From: Streptomyces malaysiensis subsp. samsunensis
Lineage (GTDB): Bacteria > Actinomycetota > Actinomycetes > Streptomycetales > Streptomycetaceae
DNA length: 64,000 nt
NCBI RefSeq assembly: GCF_024519315.1
Contig: NZ_JANIIC010000036.1
Span: 47,117 to 111,116 of the forward strand
Direction of reading: 5' to 3'
The position numbers were made by a program, and so were the translations under genes. The notes beneath the pieces were generated by a model, which saw nothing but the letters and a program-made list of their open reading frames with translations, made no database searches and was not told the origin of the DNA. Of the stretch, positions 16,742-25,364 are shown piece after piece (position 1 is the first letter of the stretch; the number at the start of each line of letters is the position of its first letter).

Positions 16742-18463
16742 ATGCGCTTGCCCACCGCACTGTCCCTACGAGCAGTCCTTCCGGCGGCCGCGCTCGCGTT
16801 CGCCCCGGCCCTCTACGGGGTTCCGGCGTACGCCGCCGGGCCCCAGCCCGCCACCTGCGGGGACCGGAACGCCACCGACTTCCCGATCGAAGCCCATCTG
16901 CGCGACGGACCGGACCAGTATGCCCGGGGCGGCGGCTGGCGCGGCTGGCACCTCGAACTGCGCAACGCCACGGACACCGGCTGCCGCGCCATCCACCCCA
17001 TCGCGGTCCTGGTCGACCAGGCCCATGAACTGCGGCCCCGCCATATCGGATTCGAGTTCCTCGACCCGTACGCGGAGGGCGGCGCCACCTGGCGGACCGT
17101 CTCCTTCGAGACGACGGACGAGGACGAGAACATCGGGGTCTTCGACGACCACTTCAAGGGTTTCACCGTGCCCGCGCACAAGACCGTCGACGTCCAGGTA
17201 CGGACGCGGTTCACCGCGGACGCGCCCGAGGGACCGGTGACGGCCAACGCCATCGCCGTACAGCGGCGCGCGGACGACGGCGACTGGGTGGGGCAGTCGA
17301 ACGACTACCAGTTCCGCGTCGGCGGCGCGGCGACGGCCACGGGAGCCGGTACGAGTACCGGGGTCGGTACGAGCGCGGATCCCGGAACGCGTACGAGGGC
17401 GGCTACCCGCACCGGCCGCGTTGCGGGGACGGATACGGATACGGATACGGGCACGAGCAGGGGCACGGAGACGGCGGATGCCGGTGATACCGGAGCCGCT
17501 GCCGAAGGGGATGCGGAGACAAAGCCCGCTCCGCCGCCGACCACCCGCTCCAAGAGCCCCACGGCCACTCCGACGCGTACGCCCGACAAGCCCCGGCCCT
17601 CCGCCTCCGCCTCGCCGAGCGACGGCACCAGAAGCCCCGGCGCAAGCCATAAGGAGAGCCGTCCGCCTGCGGTACCGCCCCGCGCCGACAGCGACGTTGA
17701 TGCCGACACGGAGGCGGACGCCGACGCCGACGTCGACGCGGAGGCCGACGCCGACACCGATCCCAGTGCCGAAACGGACACGGGGACCGGAGCTGATGCC
17801 GATACCGGCACCGACAGCGGCAGTGATACCGAGTTGGGCGCGGATGCCGACACGGACACGGACGCCGACCTCGGCGCGGACACGGACACCGGCAGCGACA
17901 CGGGTACCGACACCGGCCTGGACTCGGACGTGGGCGCTGACGTCGATGCCGGTACCGAAACCGGGACGGGTACCGACACCGGTACCGACGAGGGCCTGGA
18001 CACGGGCACCGACCTCGGTACCGACGCAGGCACGGACGCCGACCTCGGCACGGACACCGGGCTAGGCACGGACACCGAGGACCCCAGCGCCGACACGGAC
18101 CTCGGCACCGAAACCGACCTCGGCACCGAATCCGACCTGGGCACCGGAACCGACCTCGGCACCGACACGGACCTCGGCACCGGGACCGACCCCAGTGCCG
18201 AATCCGACCTGGGCACCGAAACCGATCCCGGTACCGGAACCGACGCCGGGCGCGACCCTCAAGCCACCGATCCCGGCACCGGTACCGGGAGCGACGGCCG
18301 TCACGAGGAGGGCGGTGGCCGCGAGCACGAGCGCGAGCGGATGCCCGAACTCGCCGCGACGGGCCGTCACACCGCCCTGTTCGCGGGGCTCGGCGTCATC
18401 AGCGCCGCGCTCGTGACCTGCGGCACCGTCCTCGTGGTGAAGTCCCGGCGCTCGGGGGCCTGA
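16742..18463 (+). CDS. Sortase-anchored surface protein with Asp/Thr-rich stalk
   Basis: 573 residues. Signal peptide (about 1-31, cleavage after AYA). An N-terminal globular domain (about 32-195) follows. Then comes a long low-complexity region, first Thr/Ala/Pro and later an acidic TDTGTD/TDLGTD repeat (about 315-515). The C-terminus is a cell-wall sorting signal: LAATG, a hydrophobic helix and a KSRRSGA tail. LAxTG is the class E sortase signature, and a class E sortase is encoded at 10373. The acidic repeat probably acts as a stalk carrying the globular domain through the wall. The function of the globular domain is not recognised. Confidence 0.88.
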   Translation: MRLPTALSLRAVLPAAALAFAPALYGVPAYAAGPQPATCGDRNATDFPIEAHLRDGPDQYARGGGWRGWHLELRNATDTGCRAIHPIAVLVDQAHELRPRHIGFEFLDPYAEGGATWRTVSFETTDEDENIGVFDDHFKGFTVPAHKTVDVQVRTRFTADAPEGPVTANAIAVQRRADDGDWVGQSNDYQFRVGGAATATGAGTSTGVGTSADPGTRTRAATRTGRVAGTDTDTDTGTSRGTETADAGDTGAAAEGDAETKPAPPPTTRSKSPTATPTRTPDKPRPSASASPSDGTRSPGASHKESRPPAVPPRADSDVDADTEADADADVDAEADADTDPSAETDTGTGADADTGTDSGSDTELGADADTDTDADLGADTDTGSDTGTDTGLDSDVGADVDAGTETGTGTDTGTDEGLDTGTDLGTDAGTDADLGTDTGLGTDTEDPSADTDLGTETDLGTESDLGTGTDLGTDTDLGTGTDPSAESDLGTETDPGTGTDAGRDPQATDPGTGTGSDGRHEEGGGREHERERMPELAATGRHTALFAGLGVISAALVTCGTVLVVKSRRSGA

Positions 18464-18538
18464 AGCCCCGACGCCCTCGAGTCCGGGGTATCCGTATCCG
18501 AGTTTTCCGAGCTGTCCGAACTGTTCGAACTGTTCGAG

Positions 18539-18727
18539 CTACTGGCCCCGGGGCCCCTCGCCCCGGCGGCGCAGCTCGTCGTCGACCTTGTCCGAGCCGG
18601 ACTGGATCTGCTCCGAGTGCTGGCCGCCCGTCTTCTTGTCCGCGGTTTCGGCCCCCTTGCGAGCGCCCCGCCGAGCCTTGTCCGGGTTCTTGCTGATCGC
18701 GCCCTTGAGCTTGTCCATCATGCCCAT
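18539..18727 (-). CDS. Small antitoxin-like protein (MT0933/Rv0909 type)
   Basis: 62 residues, strongly charged: MGMMDKLKGAISKNPDKARR then GAETADKKTGGQHSEQI. This matches the actinobacterial antitoxin proteins of the MT0933-like family. AAGGAGG sits just before the ATG at 18727. No toxin gene is next to it, so the antitoxin role is not supported by context. Confidence 0.75.
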   Translation of the reverse strand: MGMMDKLKGAISKNPDKARRGARKGAETADKKTGGQHSEQIQSGSDKVDDELRRRGEGPRGQ

Positions 18728-18938
18728 CGCGGCCTCCTTACGGTCCGGCTCGTTCCAGGGAGGGGCGGAATCCGCCCCTCCCCCAGGATCGGACAGCTGT
18801 GCGGATCTGTCGCGCTGGGACGGAGCGCGAACGGACGGCGAACGGATCGTGCGCCCGGACACAGGGCGGTCTCACCGGCGCTTTCCGCGGTTACGCTGAA
18901 GGTTGTCGCAGAGGCCGATTTCGAGCGGAGAGCAACCA

Positions 18939-19721
18939 GTGGCAGAGCGCAAGCCGATCGAGTCATGGCTCACCGACATGGACGGTGTGCTGATGCACGA
19001 GGGCATACCGGTGCCCGGTGCCGACGCCTTCATCAAGCGGCTGCGCGAATCCGACACGCCCTTCCTGGTGCTCACCAACAACTCCATCTACACCCCGCGC
19101 GACCTCCATGCCCGGCTGTCCCGTATCGGGCTCGACGTCCCGGTGGCCAACATCTGGACGTCGGCGCTGGCCAGCGCCCAGTTCCTGGACGAGCAGCGGC
19201 CCGGCGGCACCGCGTATGTCATCGGCGAGGCGGGGCTGACCACCGCGCTGCACGACATCGGCTACGTCCTTACGGATGTCGAGCCGGACTATGTGGTGCT
19301 CGGCGAGACCCGTACGTACAGCTTCGAGGCGCTCACCAAGGCCATCCGGCTGATCAACGACGGTGCGCGGTTCATCGCCACCAACCCCGATGAGATCGGC
19401 CCCTCCGCGGAGGGTGCGCTGCCCGCCACCGGCTCCGTGGCCGCGCTGATCACCAAGGCCACCGGCCAGCGGCCCTATTTCGTCGGCAAGCCCAATCCGC
19501 TGATGATGCGGTCCGGGCTGAACGCGATCGGCGCCCACTCCGAGTCCAGCGCGATGATCGGCGACCGGATGGACACGGATGTGCGGGCTGGGCTCGAGGC
19601 CGGTATGGAGACCTTCCTGGTGCTCACCGGGGTGACCAAGGCGGGAGAGGTGGACCGGTATCCGTACCGCCCGTCCACGGTCGTCGAATCCATCGCGAAC
19701 CTCGTGGAGCGCATCGCCTGA
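18939..19721 (+). CDS. HAD-IIA family phosphatase (NagD-like)
   Basis: About 260 residues. Motif I WLTDMDGVLMHEG with the nucleophilic Asp, motif II Thr in VLTNNSIYTPRDL, a C2-type cap, Lys in GKPNPLMMRSG and motif III MIGDRMDTDVRAGLEAGM. It dephosphorylates small phosphometabolites or sugar phosphates in the cytoplasm. GTG 18939 is preferred (GGAG about 8 bases before); a TTG at 18903 is the other candidate. Confidence 0.88.
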   Translation: MAERKPIESWLTDMDGVLMHEGIPVPGADAFIKRLRESDTPFLVLTNNSIYTPRDLHARLSRIGLDVPVANIWTSALASAQFLDEQRPGGTAYVIGEAGLTTALHDIGYVLTDVEPDYVVLGETRTYSFEALTKAIRLINDGARFIATNPDEIGPSAEGALPATGSVAALITKATGQRPYFVGKPNPLMMRSGLNAIGAHSESSAMIGDRMDTDVRAGLEAGMETFLVLTGVTKAGEVDRYPYRPSTVVESIANLVERIA

Positions 19722-19893
19722 CCCGCCGGTGACCGGCCTGCCGGTGATCCGCCAAAGAGTCGCCAATGAGTCGCCAATGAGTCGTCGATGAGCCGTCGGT
19801 GACCCCTCTGCCCCGTATGGCGCAGTAGGCGCCCGCAGCGGATGCGGGCCCCTGCCGGGCGCGTGAGCCTCTTGGTATCGGGAGGTTCTCACC

Positions 19894-20484
19894 ATGCGCA
19901 TTGTCGCACTCACCCTCTGTGTCGGAGCGTGTGCCGCCGTCGCGGCGGTGACGGCCGCCGCTCCGGCCCTAGCCGACCAGCGTCACTCCGTCACCACCAC
20001 GATCCGGATCAGTCCGCACGCCCTCGCGCCCGGCGCGGAGGTCGAGGTCTGGGCCTTCGGCTGCCCCGACGACAGGGCGGCCACGGCATCCTCACCGGTG
20101 TTCGTGGACGACGCGGAGCTGACGCCCGAGGGGGACGCGCTCTTCAGCGAGGCGACGATCCGCTCGACGGCGGCCAAGGGGGCGCACCGGGTCACCCTGG
20201 ACTGCGCGGACAGCCTCGCGCGCCGGGGCGGAACGCGCGAGGGCGAAACGGATGAGGACCGTAAGGGCGGCATGGACGGGGTCTCCATCGCCGTGGAACG
20301 CCCGCCCTCGCCCGTCGCCCCCGTCCGCGCGGGCGGCGGCGGCACCGCGCGCGAGGAGGAGCGGGCACGCGATGACATCGGCGGCGCGGCGGCGTACGGC
20401 CTGGTGCTCTCGGGCGGTACGGCCGTGGCCGTCGGCGGCCTGGCGGTCCACCGCCGCCGACACCCCTCCCGTGCTGCGGGCTGA
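19894..20484 (+). CDS. Secreted protein with C-terminal membrane anchor
   Basis: 196 residues: signal peptide (cleavage near ALA-DQ, residue 27), a small extracellular domain with SPHALAPGAEVEVWAFGC and a second Cys in VTLDCADSL, a charged linker and a C-terminal hydrophobic helix with RRRH tail. No LAxTG motif is visible. It sits directly before the class F sortase gene, a pairing common in Streptomyces. The function is not recognised. Confidence 0.75.
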   Translation: MRIVALTLCVGACAAVAAVTAAAPALADQRHSVTTTIRISPHALAPGAEVEVWAFGCPDDRAATASSPVFVDDAELTPEGDALFSEATIRSTAAKGAHRVTLDCADSLARRGGTREGETDEDRKGGMDGVSIAVERPPSPVAPVRAGGGGTAREEERARDDIGGAAAYGLVLSGGTAVAVGGLAVHRRRHPSRAAG

Positions 20485-20489
20485 TCGCC

Positions 20490-21227
20490 ATGGACGCCAT
20501 GGATATGGACACCGGGATGGACGGAAACGTGGACGGCAATCGCTTCTCCGGCCTCGGACGGCTGGCCATGGGAGTGGCCTGGGCGGCGCTGCTGCTCGGC
20601 CTGTGGATGTGGGGCCGTGACACCACGGAGGGCACGGGCGGTCCGGCGCCGACGACCGGGGACGTGGCCGCGGTCGGTCGGCCGCCCGCGCATCCGCTGC
20701 CCCCGGCGCACGCGCCGCTGACGTCCGCCCGGCCCAAGCGGGTCGTCATCGAGGCGGCTGGGGTCCGCGCGCCCATCGTCGCCAGCGGCCTGGACCGCGA
20801 CGGCGCGGTGAAACCCCCGCCGTTCAGCAGCCCCGGCACGGTCGGCTGGTACCGCGCCGGCCCCGAGCCCGGCTCCCCGGGCGCCGCGCTGCTCGTCGGC
20901 CACCTGGACACCAAGAGCAAACCGGCGGTCTTCCACGATCTGCGCGACCTCAAGCGGGGGGAGCGGGTACGGGTCGCGCGGTGGGACGGTACGACGGCGG
21001 AGTTCACGGTCGAGGACGTCGAGGTGGTGCCCGAGAAGCACTTCGACGCGCGGCGGGTGTACGGGTCGCGGTCCCATGACCGCGCGGAGCTGCGGCTGAT
21101 CACGTGCGGCGGGAAGTTCAACCGCTCGACCCGGACGTATTCGGCGAACGTCGTCGTCTCGGCATACCTGACCGGCACCACGGGCTCCCCCCACAGCGTC
21201 TCGGCCGGCAGCCGCAACGCGCGATAG
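20490..21227 (+). CDS. Class F sortase
   Basis: 245 residues. N-terminal membrane helix (about 26-42), then the sortase domain: RVVIEAAGVRAPIV, GTVGWYRAGPEPG, catalytic His in LLVGHLDTKSKP, catalytic Cys in LRLITCGGKFNRSTRTY with the following Arg. It starts five bases after the secreted-protein stop codon, so the two are cotranscribed. Substrates of class F sortases are poorly known; the upstream secreted protein is a candidate partner. Confidence 0.9.
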   Translation: MDAMDMDTGMDGNVDGNRFSGLGRLAMGVAWAALLLGLWMWGRDTTEGTGGPAPTTGDVAAVGRPPAHPLPPAHAPLTSARPKRVVIEAAGVRAPIVASGLDRDGAVKPPPFSSPGTVGWYRAGPEPGSPGAALLVGHLDTKSKPAVFHDLRDLKRGERVRVARWDGTTAEFTVEDVEVVPEKHFDARRVYGSRSHDRAELRLITCGGKFNRSTRTYSANVVVSAYLTGTTGSPHSVSAGSRNAR

Positions 21228-21284
21228 CCGACGAGGGCGGACGCCCACGCCAGGCCAAGCCCCCACCCCGCCCCTCCCCAAAAC

Positions 21285-21800
21285 CAGGGGCTCCGCCCCT
21301 CGACCCCCGTCAGGGGCTCCGCCCCTCGACCCCCGCCTGAGGCTCCGCCCCGAACCCGGCTCGGGGCTGTGCCCCCAGACTCCGCCCGGGCTTCCGCCCC
21401 GAACCCTGCCTGCGGCTGTGCCCCCAGACCCTGCCGGGGCCCGATCCTGCGCCCTCACCTGGGGCTGCGCCCCGGGCCCCGCCAGGGGCCTCGCCCCCCT
21501 GCGCACTCACCGGGGGTTCGGCCTCAGACCCTGGGCGGGGTTCTGTCTCGAACCCGGTTCGGGGCTGTGCCCCAGCCCCTGGGGCTGCGCCGCCGGACCC
21601 CGCTCGGGGTTCCGCCCCGAACCCGGACTGAGGCTGCGCCCCCGCCTGGGGCTGCGCCCCTGCACCCCCGTCTGGGGCGGTGCCTCAGACCCCACCCGCG
21701 GCTGCGCCCCCAGACCCCACCCGGCGCGGTGCCCCGAACCCAGCCCGGGGCTCCGCAACCGACCCCCGCTCGGGGCTCCGCCCCAGACCCGGCCCCGGGG
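21285..21800. repeat. Array of GGGGCTnnGCCCC palindromes
   Basis: The 743-bp gap 21228-21970 is mostly a run of imperfect GGGGCTCCGCCCC or GGGGCTGTGCCCC palindromes, spaced about 20-35 bp by CAGACCCCG-like linkers. There are roughly twenty, with perfect and decayed copies mixed. No gene is convincing here, although long repeat-encoded ORFs cross it. The last 150 bp (about 21830-21970) are less GC-rich and should hold the promoter of the GH6 gene. Confidence 0.85.
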
Positions 21801-21970
21801 CGGGGTCCCCACTGCCGGGCGGGCCTCGCCGTGTCGTACGGGCGAAAAATTGGGTGGGTTGTGGATGAGCGCACGGTGATTGGGGGCGGTGTGTAAGGAT
21901 TGATTCGACCGGTCTTGTCCTGCCGGGGGATTACCGCCTGTTCCCGGAGCGTGCACCCAAGGGGGAGTGG

Positions 21971-23155
21971 ATGTACGGCAGTTATACCGGCCGTTCGCGT
22001 GACGTTGCCCGTGGTCGCGACCGTACTCACGCCCGCGCCCGCGATCGCAATCGCAATCGCAATCGCATCCGCGCGTTCTCCGCTGCCGGGGTGCTGCTCT
22101 CCTGCGTGGTGCTCTCCGGTTGCTTCGGGACCTCCAAGGGGGACAGCGACCATGCCTCCGTCGCCGGGGAGCCGAAGCAGCGGCCCAAGTCGACGATTCC
22201 CTACTGGGTGAATCCGGACGGCAGCGCGGCGCGGCAGGTGGCGGCGTATCGGAAGAAGGGGGCGGACAGCGAGGCCAGGCTGATACAGAAGATCGCGGAG
22301 CAGCCGGTCGCGGAGTGGCTCGGGGTGGACGACCCGGAGGGGCAGGCGCGGGGGTTCACCGCGGCGGCGGACCATATGAACCGGGATTCGCTGCTGGTCT
22401 TCTACAACATTCCGCACCGCGACTGCGGGCAGTACTCCAAGGGCGGCGCGGCCGACGGCAACGCCTATCGCACCTGGCTGGACAGGGTGATCCGGGGGAT
22501 CGGCGACCGTCGGACGACGGTCATCCTGGAGCCGGACGCGCTGCCGCATGTGGTGGACGGCTGTACGCCCAAGCGGTTCCTCGAGGAGCGGTACGACTTA
22601 CTGACCGGCGCTGTGGACAAGCTCAAGGGGCTGCCGCACACCAAGGTCTATCTGGACGCCGGAAACCCCCGCTGGATCAAGGACCCGCGGCGGATGGTCG
22701 AGCCGCTGAAGCGGGCCGGTATCCGTAAAGCTGACGGCTTCGCGCTGAACACCTCCAATTACCAGACCACCCAGGAGAACCGGGCGTACGGCAAGAGGCT
22801 GTCCGCGCTGATCGGCGGCAAGCCCTTCGTGATCGACACCAGCCGTAACGGCAATGGTCCGGCCCCGGGGAAGAACGACCCGCAGGCGTGGTGCAATCCG
22901 AAGGGCCGGGCGCTGGGTGAGACGCCGACCGTCGCCACCGGGGACAAGGCGGTCGACGCCTATCTGTGGATCAAGCGGCCGGGCGAGTCGGACGGCACCT
23001 GCAAGGGCGGTCCCACCGCGGGCCGGTGGTGGCCCCGGTACGCGCTCGATCTCGCCCGTAACGTCGGCCGTGCCGATCGTAAAGACCGCAAGGAGCGTAA
23101 GGACAGCAAGAGCCAGAGTCCTGGCGTAGGGCCCCGCCCAGCTCTGGGGGGTTGA
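21971..23155 (+). CDS. cslZ: Glycoside hydrolase family 6 lipoprotein (endoglucanase, CslZ-like)
   Basis: 394 residues. A basic N-terminus (RNRNRNRIR) precedes a lipoprotein signal with lipobox LSGC. The GH6 domain shows both family signatures, VFYNIPHRDCGQYSKGG and TVILEPDALP, plus YLDAGNPRW and DAYLWIKRPGESDG, which holds the catalytic-site Asp region. It should cleave beta-1,4-glucan at the cell surface. Its place near cslA and glxA fits the CslZ role in the hyphal-tip glucan system. Residue 210 is a TTA codon (22598-22600), so translation should depend on the bldA tRNA. Confidence 0.87.
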   Translation: MYGSYTGRSRDVARGRDRTHARARDRNRNRNRIRAFSAAGVLLSCVVLSGCFGTSKGDSDHASVAGEPKQRPKSTIPYWVNPDGSAARQVAAYRKKGADSEARLIQKIAEQPVAEWLGVDDPEGQARGFTAAADHMNRDSLLVFYNIPHRDCGQYSKGGAADGNAYRTWLDRVIRGIGDRRTTVILEPDALPHVVDGCTPKRFLEERYDLLTGAVDKLKGLPHTKVYLDAGNPRWIKDPRRMVEPLKRAGIRKADGFALNTSNYQTTQENRAYGKRLSALIGGKPFVIDTSRNGNGPAPGKNDPQAWCNPKGRALGETPTVATGDKAVDAYLWIKRPGESDGTCKGGPTAGRWWPRYALDLARNVGRADRKDRKERKDSKSQSPGVGPRPALGG

Positions 23156-23246
23156 GGCGGGTCTCCACCCGCTGGCCGGGATCTCCACCCGGGCACCGGC
23201 CCGGGAGCCGATGGCACATGGGCGCCGCGCGGCGAGAGTAAGGGCC

Positions 23247-23813
23247 GTGACAGCGAACATTGTGATCCTTCAGCTGGTCATCCTGACCGTGGTTCTCGAA
23301 TCCGACCTGGGCCGCCGCAAGATCGGGTGGTTCCGCGTCGCACGCCCGGTCATCGCCGTGGCCGCCATCGTCCCGTTCTTCTTCACCACCGTGCCGACCG
23401 GCGGCAACGACCTGATCCTCCAGGGCGCGGGCGCGCTGACCGGGGCACTGCTCGGGGCGTTCTCGGTGTGCCCGCTGCTGATGTCGGTCGGCCACGACCC
23501 GGCCTGGCGCCGCCGCCACTTCCGCACCGCCACCACCCCCGCGAAACCGGCCGTGGTCAGCCACGCCGGTGCCGGGTACGCGGCGGTCTGGATCGCGGTC
23601 ACCCTCGCCCGGCTCGGCTTCGCCTACGGCTCCGAGCACATCTTTCCCGCCGCCCTCGGCCGCTTCCTGGTCGACCAGCAGTTGTCCGCCGACGCCTTGG
23701 CCAATGCGTTCATCCTGCTGGCGATCGCCATGGACCTGGCGCGCAGCCTCGGCCTGTGGGCCCGCGCCCGCACTCATCTGGTCCAGGCCGGCATCGCTCC
23801 CGCCCACGCCTGA
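23247..23813 (+). CDS. Integral membrane protein, DUF1453-like
   Basis: 188 residues with about five hydrophobic segments (VILQLVILTVVL, VIAVAAIVPFFF, GALTGALLGAFSV, AAVWIAVTLARL, AFILLAIAMDLA). It resembles small actinobacterial DUF1453-type membrane proteins often encoded next to NarL-type two-component systems, which is the case here. The GTG at 23247 follows GAGAGTAAGGG. The role is unknown. Confidence 0.65.
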   Translation: MTANIVILQLVILTVVLESDLGRRKIGWFRVARPVIAVAAIVPFFFTTVPTGGNDLILQGAGALTGALLGAFSVCPLLMSVGHDPAWRRRHFRTATTPAKPAVVSHAGAGYAAVWIAVTLARLGFAYGSEHIFPAALGRFLVDQQLSADALANAFILLAIAMDLARSLGLWARARTHLVQAGIAPAHA

Positions 23814-23853
23814 CACACACCACCGCCAACCCACGCGGATCGGAGACAACACC

Positions 23854-23940
23854 ATGATCATCATCTCGCTCATCGGCGTGATCGCCACGGCCGTCAAGAA
23901 GCTCGCCGGCCGCTTGGGCCGGAACACGGGCCTGCGATAA
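23854..23940 (+). CDS. Possible 28-residue cationic peptide
   Basis: ORF of 28 codons with GGAG eight bases before the ATG and a TAA stop. The N-terminal half is hydrophobic (MIIISLIGVIATAV), the C-terminal half basic (KKLAGRLGRNTGLR), giving an amphipathic, membrane-active-looking helix. It lies between the membrane protein and the histidine kinase on the same strand. It may be chance. Confidence 0.4.
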   Translation: MIIISLIGVIATAVKKLAGRLGRNTGLR

Positions 23941-23950
23941 TCCCGCTCCA

Positions 23951-25123
23951 ATGACTCTCATCAGCCGATTCGGACCGGCCCCGGAGCAACCCGGGATCGG
24001 GGTGAGCGCTCTCCTCCCCGACCCGCGCGCCCGCTCCGCGGTGTCGCTCATCGGCCTTGCCATCTCGCTGTGGATCACGGTCGACTCGCTGCCCGCGCAC
24101 CCGGGCGCCGCCGCGCTGATCGCGCTGGCGGCGGCCGGCGCGGGATGGCTGGCTCTGGCCACCGTCGCCACCGGCCGGACCGCACTCGCCGCCATCGCCG
24201 TGACGGCGGCCGGTGGCGCGGTGGTCGGGGTGGCCGACGCCAAGGGCCTGATCTTCACCGGTGTCGCGGCCGGCAGCGCCGGTGTGGCCTTCGGCATAAC
24301 CACCGCGCTCGCCCTCGCCGCGATCGGCCCGGCCGGTTTCGCCCTCACCGCGCTCGCCCAGCACCAGTTCCCCGGACAGCTGTTTGCGGTCTGCACCGCC
24401 GGTCTGATCGGCCTGGTGGCCGGGGCGAGCCGCCGCGAGATCACCCAGCGTGCCGCGCACAGCGCCGAGGTCGCCTACCAGACGCGGCGCGCCGCGCTCG
24501 CCGGGCAGGAGGCCGAGCTCGCCGCCGAGCGCAACCGGCTCGCCCGGGACCTGCACGATGTGCTCGCCCACACCCTCGGCGCCCTCTCGATCCAGCTGAC
24601 CGTGATCGACACCCTCGCGCGCAAGGCCGACGTACCCGATCCGCTCCTCACACAGATCGGACGCGGCACCGAGCTCGTCGGCTCGGGTCTGGAGGAAGCG
24701 CGCCAGGCGGTGCGCGCTCTGCGCGAGGACAACACGCCGCTGCCCGCCCAGCTCGAACGGCTCTGCACACTGCACCGGGCCGACCTGAAGATCACGGGGG
24801 AGGTGCGGGGGCTCGAGGCGCAGGCCACCCTCGCCCTCTACCGCGTGGCCCAGGAAGCGCTGACCAACGCCGCCAAACACGCCCCCGGGGCTCCCGTGAC
24901 CGTCCGTCTCGTCCACGGCCCCGAGGAGGCGGCCTTGACGGTGCACAACGCCGCACCGGACCCCGGGTCACCCGGCCCACTGCACACAAGCGGCGGCGGC
25001 TTCGGCCTCGCGGGCATGCGCGAACGCGTCCTCCAGGCCGACGGCCAGTGCTCCACCGGGCCGTCAGAGGACGGCGGCTGGACGGTCACCGCCCGTATCC
25101 CCTACCGACGGAGGCTTCGATGA
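23951..25123 (+). CDS. NarL/DesK-type sensor histidine kinase
   Basis: 390 residues. The N-terminal half has five or six membrane helices. The HisKA_3 dimerisation helix is ERNRLARDLHDVLAHTLG with phospho-acceptor His202. The ATPase domain has ALTNAAKHAPGAPV (N box) and GGGFGLAGMRERV (G box). It overlaps its response regulator by 4 bp (ATGA). Because that regulator is truncated, the kinase probably lacks its cognate output here. Confidence 0.9.
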   Translation: MTLISRFGPAPEQPGIGVSALLPDPRARSAVSLIGLAISLWITVDSLPAHPGAAALIALAAAGAGWLALATVATGRTALAAIAVTAAGGAVVGVADAKGLIFTGVAAGSAGVAFGITTALALAAIGPAGFALTALAQHQFPGQLFAVCTAGLIGLVAGASRREITQRAAHSAEVAYQTRRAALAGQEAELAAERNRLARDLHDVLAHTLGALSIQLTVIDTLARKADVPDPLLTQIGRGTELVGSGLEEARQAVRALREDNTPLPAQLERLCTLHRADLKITGEVRGLEAQATLALYRVAQEALTNAAKHAPGAPVTVRLVHGPEEAALTVHNAAPDPGSPGPLHTSGGGFGLAGMRERVLQADGQCSTGPSEDGGWTVTARIPYRRRLR

Positions 25124-25364
25124 GCGACGCGCCGATCACCGTGATCGTCGCCGACGACCAGCGGGTGATCCGCGACGGCCTGGTCACCATTCTCGGCGCG
25201 CTCGACGGGATCCGGGTCGCCGCCGCTGCCCAGGACGGTGCCGAGGCCGTCGCCCTCGCCGTCGAGCACGAGGCCGACGTCGTGCTCATGGATCTGCACA
25301 TGCCCGGGACCGACGGTATCGAGGCCACCCGCCGACTGCGCGAGCAGCTGCCGTCGACGGATGC
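25120..25364 (+). pseudogene. Truncated response regulator (receiver domain only, incomplete)
   Basis: Starts as a normal NarL-family receiver: VIVADDQRVIRDGL, then the phospho-acceptor in DVVLMDLHMPGTDG (D58). Homology ends near residue 80 (RRLREQLPSTD), exactly where the convergent glxA gene begins. The frame runs on to 25617 but only as antisense of glxA. The rest of the receiver and the whole DNA-binding domain are missing, so it cannot act as a transcription factor. Confidence 0.85.

Noticed and set aside
17305..18216. Minus-strand frame encoding a Val-Pro-Ser repeat protein
   Set aside because: It is the antisense of the Asp/Thr repeat stalk; the sense strand has a signal peptide and a sorting signal.
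18539..18727. A toxin-antitoxin pair at the antitoxin-like gene
   Set aside because: No toxin-like ORF adjoins it; the neighbours are a surface protein and a HAD phosphatase.
21285..21800. CRISPR array
   Set aside because: Units are irregular, palindromic and unevenly spaced without unique spacers, and no cas genes are present.
21240..21970. Several open frames over the palindrome array
   Set aside because: They encode only Pro/Arg/Gly repeats generated by the GGGGCTnnGCCCC units in every frame.
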